Assembly (NCBI GenBank): GCA_037042185.1
Contig: JAXQJY010000028.1
Coordinates: 744,001-808,000 of the forward strand
Source of the DNA: Sordariomycetes sp. S80-01Y
Taxonomy: Eukaryota > Ascomycota > Sordariomycetes
DNA length: 64,000 bases
Direction of reading: 5' to 3'
The translations under genes were made by a program, and so were the position numbers. The number at the start of each line of letters is the position of its first letter. The stretch's first letter is position 1. Below are positions 1 through 9,900 of the stretch, piece after piece. Under the pieces are notes generated by a model. That model did no database searches and was not told the DNA's origin. It saw nothing but the letters and a program-made list of their open reading frames with translations.

Positions 1-2
1 GG

Positions 3-2162
3 GCCTTCTGGGGCGAGCAGCAGCCGCTGGACAGACCGACCTTGCAAGTTCAGACGAACGACCTAGCCCAGTATAGGGCACAAGCGCAAGCTCAGGAAAG
101 GAGAGCATCGAGGAGCAAGATGCTCGCCCCGAGCTCCTCGGTGCGATCGACAGCCAGCACTGATAGCACCAACAGCACCAACAGCACAAATAGCTATGCT
201 GTATCGGTAATGTCAAACTGGTCCAACAGTCACGACTATGCCTCAGCGTTAACCACACCAGCTGAGGACTCCGCACCGAACCCATTCAAACATTCTGGAG
301 CAGAGCTTGATGGCTTTAACCACGGTTACCTGACGCCCAGCATCATCCCTGGCCAACTCATGTCAGGAGGGGACACTTTGGATCCGAGCCTTCTACATGT
401 GAACCTCCAGGAGTTGCCAGCCGATATTCCCATGATTGACGTTGCTCCTCCCACTGAAGCGAACCAGCCTTCGGTTGATTCCAGTATGCCCCAGCAGCAG
501 ACTGTTTCTCTCGGCTCGAGGCCACCGCCAACGTCGCTTTGCAACGGCGCACGCACATCGGACCAGAAATACTCGGGATCATTTACCAGCCCCATCGATC
601 AACAATTGACGAACTCCATGGGCAGCGCCAGTGCCCTGGTCAGGACTGCTTGGGAGGCTCTTCAGCTGCATATTTCCGAGTCGATGAAGAAGCTTCGAAA
701 GTTCAAGGACAACAACCTGGTCAGCCAACTGCAAAGCATGACGCCAGGAGACATCGCTTCTACTGGCCTTCGGACGCTCATACAGATCCTTGATCAGACC
801 ATTGTCGATTCACCCATTCAGCTTCTTTGTTTCGTTCACTTGGCCTACTCCTTCTCCATTGTCGTTCACGAGCAAGACGTCCCAAACCAGGGCTCAACTC
901 TGTTTAGGCAGGCTGTCTCATACGCCTCCTGGCTAAGCAGGCCAGACAGGCATGCCTACTTACCCATCGTCGACATGCTGTGGAAACCAGCAGACATGAG
1001 TAGAGATGAGGTGCACGGACTTATGAGGAAGAGCTCTAATGCTGCCGCTTCGAGAGCCAAAGGGAAGATGCCGATTGAAGCCCCTGCACATTTCGATGAT
1101 GCGCTCGCGTTCGTATCTCAATTCTTCCTGGATGAATTGGAGTATGCAGCTTTGCAAGAGAAGGAGCAGGGGTCTGTTCAGGCTTCAGACCTCTGCATAC
1201 AACATATGAAGGATACCTCATCCGGATTTGCGATGAAACATCAGGTGGACGCTGCTGTCGAATTCATACTAAGCTTCCTTGCAGCTGAGCATTCTGATGT
1301 ACCCAATTTTGTTGCGAAATTGGCGGAGCTGAAGAGCAAGATCAGCTCGAACTATGCGTTGACAGCGCGGCGCCTTGAGCTCGATCTGATGCACATAGGC
1401 AAGAGTTGTCTTCCTTCTGAGATCTTTTTTGATCGGTACATCCCACGTGTGCGCTCCCAAGTCGACTCTCTCTACTCTTCGGTTTTCTCTTTCGAGAACA
1501 GTCGGCAGAACTACCATCGCCTCGGCATCAGACTCATTGAGCTTATGATCAACGGGCCATCATCGAAATCTGTCGTGACCAGTGAGGTTGAACCACTGGA
1601 TGATATCAACTTCGAGAATCTCCTGGGACCTATGGCGCCCAACCTCGACAACTTTGACTTCAACAGTTTTGCGAACCTGAACACACCATTTAGCGACAAT
1701 GATACAACACCTGCTGGTCTAACCAGTGATCACTCGCTTCCCGTTAGCCCGCAGGCCAAGTACAACTCTACCCCCGTCACGGCAGGCACATCCCCGCCAT
1801 CACACGGGCCGACGCCAACAGGTGTCTCAACCAACACACATACGCCCACCAACTCCAACAACCCGGAACAAAATGCATCGAGCACGACCAGAGTCGAATC
1901 TGAATCATGCTGCGACATCTGTGGATATAGGCCCGAAGGTGATCCGCGCTGGTTCCAGGGCAGTATGTCTAAACATAAGAAACTGCAGCACGCCGAGGCA
2001 AAGAAGATCTATAAGTGCCCGTATCCTGGTTGCAAGAGCCAATACACCAATCGCCCGGACAATCTGAGACAGCACCAGCTTAAGAAAGGGCATTTCGTCC
2101 AGGGAGAGGGTGTGGTACAAGAGGACGGCAGTAGACCTTGCAAGAGGAAGAAATTCAGCTAG
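3..2162 (+). CDS. C2H2 zinc-finger transcription factor, 5'-truncated by the window
   Basis: The reading frame is open from the first bases of the window, with no ATG at its start, so the true start or an earlier exon lies upstream. About 719 residues are visible. The N-terminal third is Ser/Thr/Asn-rich and low in complexity. A helical middle region (bases about 630-1550) resembles the regulatory part of fungal zinc-finger factors. Near the C-terminus lie two C2H2-type fingers: the first starts at CDICG (about base 1911) and ends in HKKLQH, the second starts CPYPGC (about base 2016) and ends in HQLKKGH. A basic tail KRKKFS closes the protein, probably contributing to nuclear import or DNA contact. 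It is probably a sequence-specific nuclear regulator, but its targets cannot be inferred. An additional N-terminal domain outside the window cannot be excluded. Confidence 0.8.
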   Translation, partial: AFWGEQQPLDRPTLQVQTNDLAQYRAQAQAQERRASRSKMLAPSSSVRSTASTDSTNSTNSTNSYAVSVMSNWSNSHDYASALTTPAEDSAPNPFKHSGAELDGFNHGYLTPSIIPGQLMSGGDTLDPSLLHVNLQELPADIPMIDVAPPTEANQPSVDSSMPQQQTVSLGSRPPPTSLCNGARTSDQKYSGSFTSPIDQQLTNSMGSASALVRTAWEALQLHISESMKKLRKFKDNNLVSQLQSMTPGDIASTGLRTLIQILDQTIVDSPIQLLCFVHLAYSFSIVVHEQDVPNQGSTLFRQAVSYASWLSRPDRHAYLPIVDMLWKPADMSRDEVHGLMRKSSNAAASRAKGKMPIEAPAHFDDALAFVSQFFLDELEYAALQEKEQGSVQASDLCIQHMKDTSSGFAMKHQVDAAVEFILSFLAAEHSDVPNFVAKLAELKSKISSNYALTARRLELDLMHIGKSCLPSEIFFDRYIPRVRSQVDSLYSSVFSFENSRQNYHRLGIRLIELMINGPSSKSVVTSEVEPLDDINFENLLGPMAPNLDNFDFNSFANLNTPFSDNDTTPAGLTSDHSLPVSPQAKYNSTPVTAGTSPPSHGPTPTGVSTNTHTPTNSNNPEQNASSTTRVESESCCDICGYRPEGDPRWFQGSMSKHKKLQHAEAKKIYKCPYPGCKSQYTNRPDNLRQHQLKKGHFVQGEGVVQEDGSRPCKRKKFS

Positions 2163-4047
2163 GAGGACCCCTTCTCCTGCGGACAAACCACCACTCAAGA
2201 TAACAGACATCAAGGCGAAGGGATTTAGAGGGATGTCATTCCCGGGTCTTGGATATCCTAGAACAGACTGCAAGAATCTGCACGTCGGTCATTCCTGGTT
2301 GGACACACTCGTGTCACATGAGATCGATCAACGATACTCGTTGCCAACCCGTACGAGGACTACGATGATGGACCGTGCCTCAAAACGCTTAGATGGATAT
2401 GCATGAGGAGGACCACGGAAGGTGACTGAGCTGACTGTGATGATGGAATTGATGATATATACGGTTTCGAGCTGGATCTTGAAACATTTGATACTTGGGA
2501 AGGAGGCGAGGCGTTCTGGTTCTTGAGTTCGGATGAGGGATGGTAAGATACCAAAGCGGAACATGGGACTGGTTGTGCGGTATAATAGATGTACATGCTA
2601 CACGTGGATGGACATCTCCTAAGGAACTTAATTAATTGCAGAATACATGGCACTTGGAGTTCTTGACCGATAGTGAGCCAAGCCGTAATTGTGATGGAGC
2701 GTGGGAATTACGAAACTGCACACTTATACGAGAATTACTTCAACTGTAGCGCACAGGTTGTTGGCTAGGGGCGGACACAGCTCGGTCGATGCACAACTTC
2801 TCGCAGAAGGATGTCCTCCCAAGCCTAGGAGAGTAACCTGATAGCTTCTCCTAGAATATTGGGATTGCAATACGACGTAGAAGAAGAGCTGCCCGTTACC
2901 GTGAGTGAGCGAGTCTAGGGTATTTTGGTGAGGGCCGGGACCTGCCAGTGGCCATCGGAGGTTTTCTTGATTCGTCCCTACATTCATTCCACTTGGGCCA
3001 TCACGCGCGCACGCACACCCCGTCTTGCCCGTGGACCCCGCCATCTTGCCGCTGGCGCGGCGCCGCCACATGTAGAGATGTTGATGCATATGATCTCTTC
3101 CTGCTTCAACGAGTCCCACGAGTTTGGCGGCTATTCGGGGTCTCGACTTCATCTTTGCTTCAAATCGTGTACTGTAAGTCTTGAGTGGCAGCATTCCGCC
3201 CGCTAATCTAGCGTTTGTTTGTTGTTGCCAGATGGGCTTAGCGCGTCCGCCATGGCTGGACGTGAGTGGTCGAGGTACCGTGGCTGACGCCGTTCCAGTT
3301 GCTCAGCGGGCAGGAGCGAGCAAGCTCAATGGATGAAGGGGAAGGAACGACCCACAAGAAAAAGATCTGGACGCTGGGCTGACCATCCTTGACTGCCCGT
3401 GGATGCCGTGTGGTGACCTTTTTTGGAGATTCTGCTCCCGCCTGCCAGTGCTGCTCTCCCGTCGAGTCTCGAGTCGGAGTCGCGGGCACTTCCCTGCTGC
3501 CCTCCACCTGCCAGACCTGAGCCTGTCCTTCTCTCTTCTATCCACGCCTCCCTCTGCCGCCAGCACCTTCCACGCCTCTCCTTGCCCACCTCATTATTCA
3601 CACCCCCGGCCAAACCACGACCAGGCCACTATCAACGCCCAGGGTTCTGCTTTTTTGCTGGCCCTCTCCCCATACTCGAACGCCTGTACTTTTTTTGTGA
3701 CCTTAAAAAGGCACGACGATCGCGACGACGACGACGACGCCGCCCTGCGTTGCGGTTGGGACCGTCTCGTATCGTGTTCGTCGTTATTGCCTCGCTGGCC
3801 GCGTCCGACCGACAGAAATCGCCCACCCGCCGCCCTGTCTGCTGGCTGGGATTTCCACCCCCCTCCTGGACGACGTCGAAGCACGCGTGATAATAGACGA
3901 GGGACGGTCAGGGCGTTGTTTAGCCGGACGACTGCTTTGACGGAGGCTTTGCTTGCGACCGCCGATGACTCGACGACGCGAGACGTATACGAAGCGAAGA
4001 AATAAACACTAAGGCACGAGGCACGAGCGTCTCACCACCAGACCGCC
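2163..4047. other. Intergenic spacer with pyrimidine-rich leader
   Basis: There is no gene with convincing coding character here. The first kilobase holds the 3' flank of the zinc-finger gene. From about 3440 to 3870 the + strand becomes strongly C/T-rich, as is usual for fungal core promoters and 5' leaders, and runs into the start codon at 4048. A 200-codon open frame at 3403-4005 (+) is Ser/Pro/Arg-rich and reflects this composition. It could act as an upstream ORF if it is transcribed. Confidence 0.6.
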
Positions 4048-6093
4048 ATGTCGTCCCTGGGGCCGCCGGGCGCTGGTGCCCATGGCTTCCAGCTCAATCA
4101 GCCTGGCATGAGAAGGAATCCTTATCCTCCCTCGCAACACACGCAGCCAAGCAAGCCGTCGCCCGCCACGCACAGCGCGTCGCCTTACCAGCCTCAGTAT
4201 CAGTCCCACGGACAGTACGCGCCGCAGCTGTTTCCTCAGGTCAATGGCAATGTTCCTAATGGGAACTCGAGGGCTCCTGGTCCCCACGGACCCAATGCTC
4301 TTGGACAAAGGCAGAGGCCGCCGCCGCCGAGACAGCAGATGCCGCAGCCTCAGCAGCCTAACCCGTCGCCTTTGATGTTTGGCTCTATGAGCCAATCTAT
4401 GCCGCATGACTCAATCATGGCCCATCATCCCCAGCAACAGCAACAGCATGGACAGCAGTCACATCAGAACCATTCGTCGCAGCAGCATCAAAGCCACCAG
4501 CAACACCCACAGCACCAAGGCCCGCAACATCAAAGCTACCATCCCCAGCAACATCAGCATGCTCAGCAACAGCCGCAGTCTAATCAGCAGCAGCAGCAAC
4601 AACAACAATCGCACATGCAACAGAGGGCGCAGCAGCAGCAGCAGCAGCAGCTCCAGCATCAGCACCATGCTCAACAGCAACATCAGCACCAGGTGACACC
4701 TCCACAGCACATGGCCCACCAGCCACCGCCGCACCAACAACCACAACATCACCAACAGCAGCAGCCGACGCCGCAACACCAGCATCGCCAGCAGCCACAA
4801 CCGCAGGCGCAGGCGCAGCCGCATATGCCACATCAGCAACCAAAGCAAACGCTTCAGCAACCGCAGCCTCCGCAACAACAGCAGCAGCAGCAGCCACAGC
4901 CGCAGCCACCGCAGCTTCCACAATCCCAGACACAGTCTATACAGCCTCAAATTCAGCTGCAGCCGCAAGCGTCACAACCGAAAACCGGGCGAGGCAACCA
5001 TACGCCTCAGCAAAAATCATCACAAGGCCCGGCACCGCTCCCCCCTCCGTCTCAACCAGCTCAACCTCCGTCAGCACCACAGCAACAACAGCAACAGAAG
5101 GATGTGGATGTTATGGAAATCGACGATTCGCGGGAGGGGGATTCCGAGATGCCAGGATTGGATTCACAGCTTCTTCAGGACCCTTCTTTCCAACCAACAC
5201 AACCTTTGGGAGAGATGATGTCGCCGCCCCCGGAGGGTGGAAGCTATCCTACCTTGGAAGCTGTTCAGAAGGCCGTGCTCCGGTACTGTACCTCGGTCGG
5301 CTATGCCATCGTCATTGGCCGATCGAAGAAGACGGTACCTGGACTGAAGAAGGTGCTTTTCGTCTGTGATCGTGCTGGCAAGCCACCAAATCGGGTCAGC
5401 CCTGAGCAGAGGAAGCGCAAAACATCGTCACGAAAATGTGACTGTCCCTTTGGCTTCTTTGCCATAGAGCAGAGGACACAGTGGACTATCAGGTACAGGC
5501 CCGACAAGCAGCATTTGCAGCACAATCATGGACCCAGTGATAGCCCCTCGCATCACCCCGCTGCCAGGAAGCTTGATAGCAAGATGGTAGCTGCGGTGAA
5601 GCAGCTCAAAGAGAACGGTACGCCCTCTCGTCCATCGTCTAGTGAAATGTGCTCATCGTCTTTAGGTGCTGGCGTCTCTGAGACGTTGCAAATACTGCAG
5701 AACGAAAATCCGGATTGCCATCTGCTGCCGCGAGATATCTACAATGCTCGAGCAGCAATCAACCGTAACCCACCAAAGCCACAGACAACACCCGGGGCTC
5801 CGGAGGAATCGCCTACCATATACAACAAACAACCGCAGACAAACGAGGACAAGATCAGATCGGAACTGAGGTCTCAACTATCGAAAGCTCGAGAGGATCT
5901 CAAAAAGATTGAGGATGAGAAGAACAAGGAGATCGATTCTCTCAAGGACACTATAAAGGAGAAGGACAAAATGATCGCCAAGTTCGAGATGTTCATCGAT
6001 ATCTGCAATCAGCGAGTCATGGTCCAGAGGGAACGCCTTTCTGGGCCAGGGGAGAACGGCAATGCGGCGAATGCCAACGGCATCAGGCCATGA
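4048..6093 (+). CDS. Glutamine-rich protein with FAR1/WRKY-GCM1-type zinc DNA-binding domain
   Basis: The open frame encodes 681 aa. A probable in-frame intron at 5618-5665 (GTACGC donor, TTTAG acceptor, 48 nt) would give 665 aa. Residues 1-350 are Pro/Gln/His-rich with long polyglutamine runs. About residues 398-505 form a compact domain: YPTLEAVQKAVLRYC, then a CDCPF pair (about 464) and a closing HNH (about 492). This is the Cys-Cys-His-His layout of FAR1/WRKY-GCM1 domains, known from plant FAR1 proteins, Mutator-like transposases and the yeast regulators Rbf1 and Aft1. No transposase DDE core follows. The C-terminus (after about 590) is a charged coiled coil with an E/K heptad-like stretch, suggesting dimerisation. 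The likely role is a nuclear transcription regulator with a Gln-rich activation domain; its targets are unknown. The ATG at 4048 begins a continuous frame straight after the C/T-rich leader. Confidence 0.8.
   Translation: MSSLGPPGAGAHGFQLNQPGMRRNPYPPSQHTQPSKPSPATHSASPYQPQYQSHGQYAPQLFPQVNGNVPNGNSRAPGPHGPNALGQRQRPPPPRQQMPQPQQPNPSPLMFGSMSQSMPHDSIMAHHPQQQQQHGQQSHQNHSSQQHQSHQQHPQHQGPQHQSYHPQQHQHAQQQPQSNQQQQQQQQSHMQQRAQQQQQQQLQHQHHAQQQHQHQVTPPQHMAHQPPPHQQPQHHQQQQPTPQHQHRQQPQPQAQAQPHMPHQQPKQTLQQPQPPQQQQQQQPQPQPPQLPQSQTQSIQPQIQLQPQASQPKTGRGNHTPQQKSSQGPAPLPPPSQPAQPPSAPQQQQQQKDVDVMEIDDSREGDSEMPGLDSQLLQDPSFQPTQPLGEMMSPPPEGGSYPTLEAVQKAVLRYCTSVGYAIVIGRSKKTVPGLKKVLFVCDRAGKPPNRVSPEQRKRKTSSRKCDCPFGFFAIEQRTQWTIRYRPDKQHLQHNHGPSDSPSHHPAARKLDSKMVAAVKQLKENGTPSRPSSSEMCSSSLGAGVSETLQILQNENPDCHLLPRDIYNARAAINRNPPKPQTTPGAPEESPTIYNKQPQTNEDKIRSELRSQLSKAREDLKKIEDEKNKEIDSLKDTIKEKDKMIAKFEMFIDICNQRVMVQRERLSGPGENGNAANANGIRP
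4432..5100 (+). repeat. CAG/CAA/CAC microsatellite-rich region (polyQ/H coding)
   Basis: Imperfect CAG, CAA and CAC triplet repeats run through this coding stretch, for example an uninterrupted CAG run near 4631-4650. They encode Gln-, His- and Pro-rich sequence. Such tracts are length-variable. They also generate Leu-rich and Ala-rich open frames on the opposite strand (4459-4968 and 4580-4933), which are repeat artefacts. Confidence 0.85.
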
Positions 6094-6973
6094 AAGGATT
6101 TGAAAGGGCCGAAGGCGTTGGAGAACTCATATAGGGCCGGTCTATGGGCTAAGGCGTTTGGTTGGTATCACACTTTGCTATTGCGTTGTTTCGTGGCTCT
6201 CTTGCAGAGAGCATGGTCTTTTGAAGGTACGACGAACACGAGTGTTAGGACGAGATGTTTCCACATGAGGTACTTGGGGTAAACACCGGTATTCTCCTGT
6301 TTTTGGCGTGGGGCGTCATTCAAATGAATTCAAGTATTGTGACAATTGGCTAAACCATTCTGACCCCCCACGAACGTGATGTGTAAGTGAGGTACTGCTT
6401 AAAGAAGGGGGAGCTTTGGAGCTCTGCACGCTCAGGGCAGCACCGCGGGAGATGATGTTAATGATGAGCCAGCTGGCAGGGACCCGCAAAGTGGGTCAAC
6501 ACACAGCCGTTCGGCCAATGGTGAGCGTGTTTCGTCGACAGCTAGCACTGGCAGCCACGCCTCCTGACACATGCCTGCTTGGACGCGACAGGGGTGTTTC
6601 CTTCGCGCGCGTCCCTATCTCGGGAATTCATCAACTTGCTGAGGAATAACTTCACACTTCGAACTCTCTCCCACACAATACCCGAACCCAACGACCACCG
6701 CTAGTTGCGTCGCTAGACATAAGACGCCAGCCGATCGCACGGCCACGAACATTACTTTCTTCCGCGTCTTCTTCCGCTCCTTTTACCGCTGCGTTTGATA
6801 GCAAGCGAGCGTCCTGGTTCCCCTTTTGACCGCTCGTCGCCATCGTTGCACGCCGACAAACCCAAATTTCGATACGATACCCCCTTGTTGTAATATATCG
6901 GCGATGACTACGACCTCTTAATCACCTCACGCCCCTTCCTCTTCTTTCTTTCCCCGCCGCGCGCTTCGACGAC
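6094..6973. other. Spacer between the polyQ regulator and the dynein gene
   Basis: This stretch contains the 3' flank of the upstream gene and the promoter and leader of the dynein heavy chain. The last 300 bases are C/T-rich, ending just before the ATG at 6974. No other gene is supported. Confidence 0.6.
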
Positions 6974-9900
6974 ATGGAGGTTTCCACTCCGCCCGCGCAG
7001 GCGACGCCAACGAACGGCGTCCCGCCCGCGTTCCCCACGATCGAGCCGGAGCGTCTGGTTGAGCACTTGGTCAGCGTGTGTAAGATCGCGCTGGGTGCTA
7101 CGCAGGAGGACCTGGAACAGCCACAGAACTTGCTGCATAAGAGCCGCTATTCTGAGACTGTTTCGAGGTGTAGCAAGTTTGCTACGGATGCGCAGAACGT
7201 TCTATACATCCAGAAGGACGTTGCTGCTTCGTCCACGATAGAGAATGGAACGGACACTGCTGGTAAGGGCTTCGATCATTGTTGCTGCTAGGGTTGTTTG
7301 CTGACGATTTAGTCCCGTCTTCTTTCCTTTACTCCCTGTCTACCGAACTCGCCTCCTCCGCCAACACCGTCGCCTCGCTCATTCTCCTCAAAGCTCCCGC
7401 CCCTATCGATCCGAGCCGACCGCTGACGTCTCAAATATTCATAACTAATCTTCCCGGACCTGCATCCCTGGCCGCTGCGGTTGCCGACCAGGGACCTACG
7501 CTTTCACCATGGGAAGTCTTGCACTCACAGGTTCACCATGCGCTGGTGCCGTACTTTGACGCCAACACGAAGTCGCAGCAGGGTGCTAATGGAACGAGAA
7601 CCGGCCGCTCGGACGTCGACGCAAAGACAGGTATACCGGTGACGAAGAAGAGATTGAACGACCTTGAGTTGAGTCTGCTGCACTTGCAGCAGAATGTGGA
7701 CATCCCCGAGATCTCATTGTCATTTCACTCGGTGGTTCAGGGTGTGTTGGATGATGCAGAAGCATCCGGCGGCGGTGCGTCCCTCGAGGCCATTCCCAAT
7801 GAGCTCTTGCAGGACAGTACTTTCCTGAACAGACTGCAGGCCAATGTCAACCAGTGGATTAGATCCATCCAGGGCATCACCAAAATGACCAACGACGAAA
7901 CCTCTTCGAGTCGGAACCAGGAGTTCAACACGGCCAGTCAGGAGGTCAACTTCTGGTTGTCTATGGAGTCGGCCTTGGAGGGCATCGACGGCCAGCTGAG
8001 GAGCGAGGGTGTTTTGCTGACCCTTGAAATCCTCAAGCATGCCAAACGTTTCCAAGCGACCGTCAGTTTCACCTCCGACACCGGTCTCAAGGAGGCGATG
8101 GAGAAAGTGCAGAAGTACAATCAGCTTATGCGAGACTTCCCCTTGGATGAGCTACTGTCTGCCACTTCGCTCTTGAAGGTCCAGGATGCCATCCGCGAGA
8201 TCTTCTTGCATCTCACCAAGAAACTCAGAATCTGCCCCTATCCTATCCGACGGGCCCTGCCACTTGTGGAGGCGATTTCGGCCGATCTCAACGATGTTCT
8301 ACACCGTCTTCTACCTGGCACGGAGCTTGTCAACCTCGACTACGATCAGTTCAGGACGATTATGAAGACTTGTGAGGACATTTTCAAGACCTGGGAGGAC
8401 TGGGTTAAGGAGTTCACAAACGTTGCTCGTGAGGTTACTCGACGACGAAACGAGAAGTTCATACCAATCAAGATCAACAAGAAGCATGCCGAACTCGAGT
8501 CAAGGATACGATACGTCAGCACATTCCGCGATAACCACGAGCAGCTGCAACGGACTATTGTCAACGTCCTCGGACCCAAGGCCACCATTCCTGGAGTTCA
8601 GGAGACCACTGGAGCCGATGGCATTGTCATTGAGGAGATGGGCGACGTTGACGCCGTGGAGGAGGTCAACCAAGCTTGGGACGCATTACAGAATGTTGAC
8701 TTGCTCGATGTCACTGAGGCAGGAAAAGATCGTTTCTCACTTGCCGAGAACCTTTACAACGAGCGTACGACCAGAGTTGAGAACTCCATCATCACTAGGC
8801 TGCGCGATCGCCTTGGGACGACCAAATCCGCCAACGAGATGTTCCGTGTCTTCTCCAAATTCAACGCGCTATTCGTGCGACCTAAGATCCGTGGAGCTAT
8901 TCAGGAGTATCAGAACCAGCTCATGGATCATGTCAAGCAAGCTATCAACGGTCTTCATGAGCGTTTCAAGCAACAGTACGGCCACTCCGAAGCACACGCC
9001 ATGTCTCAGCTTCGGGATATCCCGCCAGTCTCAGGTGCTATCATTTGGGCTCGCCAGATCGAGCTCCAGCTTGATGGGTACATGAAAAAGGTCGAGGCCG
9101 TGCTCGGTCCCGGATGGGATCTGCATGCTGAGGGCAAGAAGCTCCAGGAAGAGAGCGAGCTATTCCGCGACAAGCTCAAGACCGACAGGATCTTTGACAT
9201 CTGGGTTAGTGATGTTCAACGCCGTAGGATCTCCATTGCTGGCCAGCTTTTCGACATCAACCGTGTCAGGTCTCAAGGCGGTATCTTGGAGCTCAGCGTC
9301 AACTTCGATTCTCAAATCATTACTCTCTTCAAGGAGACGCGGAACTTGACGTGGCAGAGCTACACTGTCCCTCACGCCATCTTGACTGTGTCCAAGGACG
9401 CCAAGCGAGTCTACCCTTATGCTGTCAGCCTGATGGAGAGTGTCCGCACTCTCTCACAGTCGCTCCGTCAAATATCCGAGATGGGCGAGGAGGCCGTTCT
9501 GCTGAATGGCTACCGAAACGACGTCTACAAGCTCATTGTAGAAGGTGTACCTCTTCGATGGGAGTCCTTTATCAACTCACACGAGCTCTTCTACACCGAT
9601 CAAAGACAGAACAGGCCGCTGCTTCCTAGCGGCAACGACTTCGGTCTCTCAAAGAGCACTGAGAGCAAGCACGGCATGTTCATTCGCGGCTTCGCGTCGG
9701 CAGTCTCGGTCCTGCAGAGCAAGGCTATTTCGTTGAGCTACATCTATGCCAACGTTGAGCAAGCTCTCAAGGACCTTGGTAGTTGCCCTTACGATGCCGC
9801 TGCCTTCCAGACACACTTGGACTCTATTCAGGCTGCTGTTGATCAGCTCAACTTGGAGCGCTACGTCAATCTCGATTTCTGGGTCGAGGGACTGAACGAG

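Noticed and set aside
1905-2273. 122-aa minus-strand frame opposite the zinc fingers
   Set aside because: A shadow of the zinc-finger coding sequence on the other strand.
4459-4968. Leu-rich 169-aa frame on the minus strand and an Ala/Val-rich frame at 4580-4933
   Set aside because: They are reverse-strand readings of the CAG/CAA repeat that encodes polyglutamine on the plus strand.
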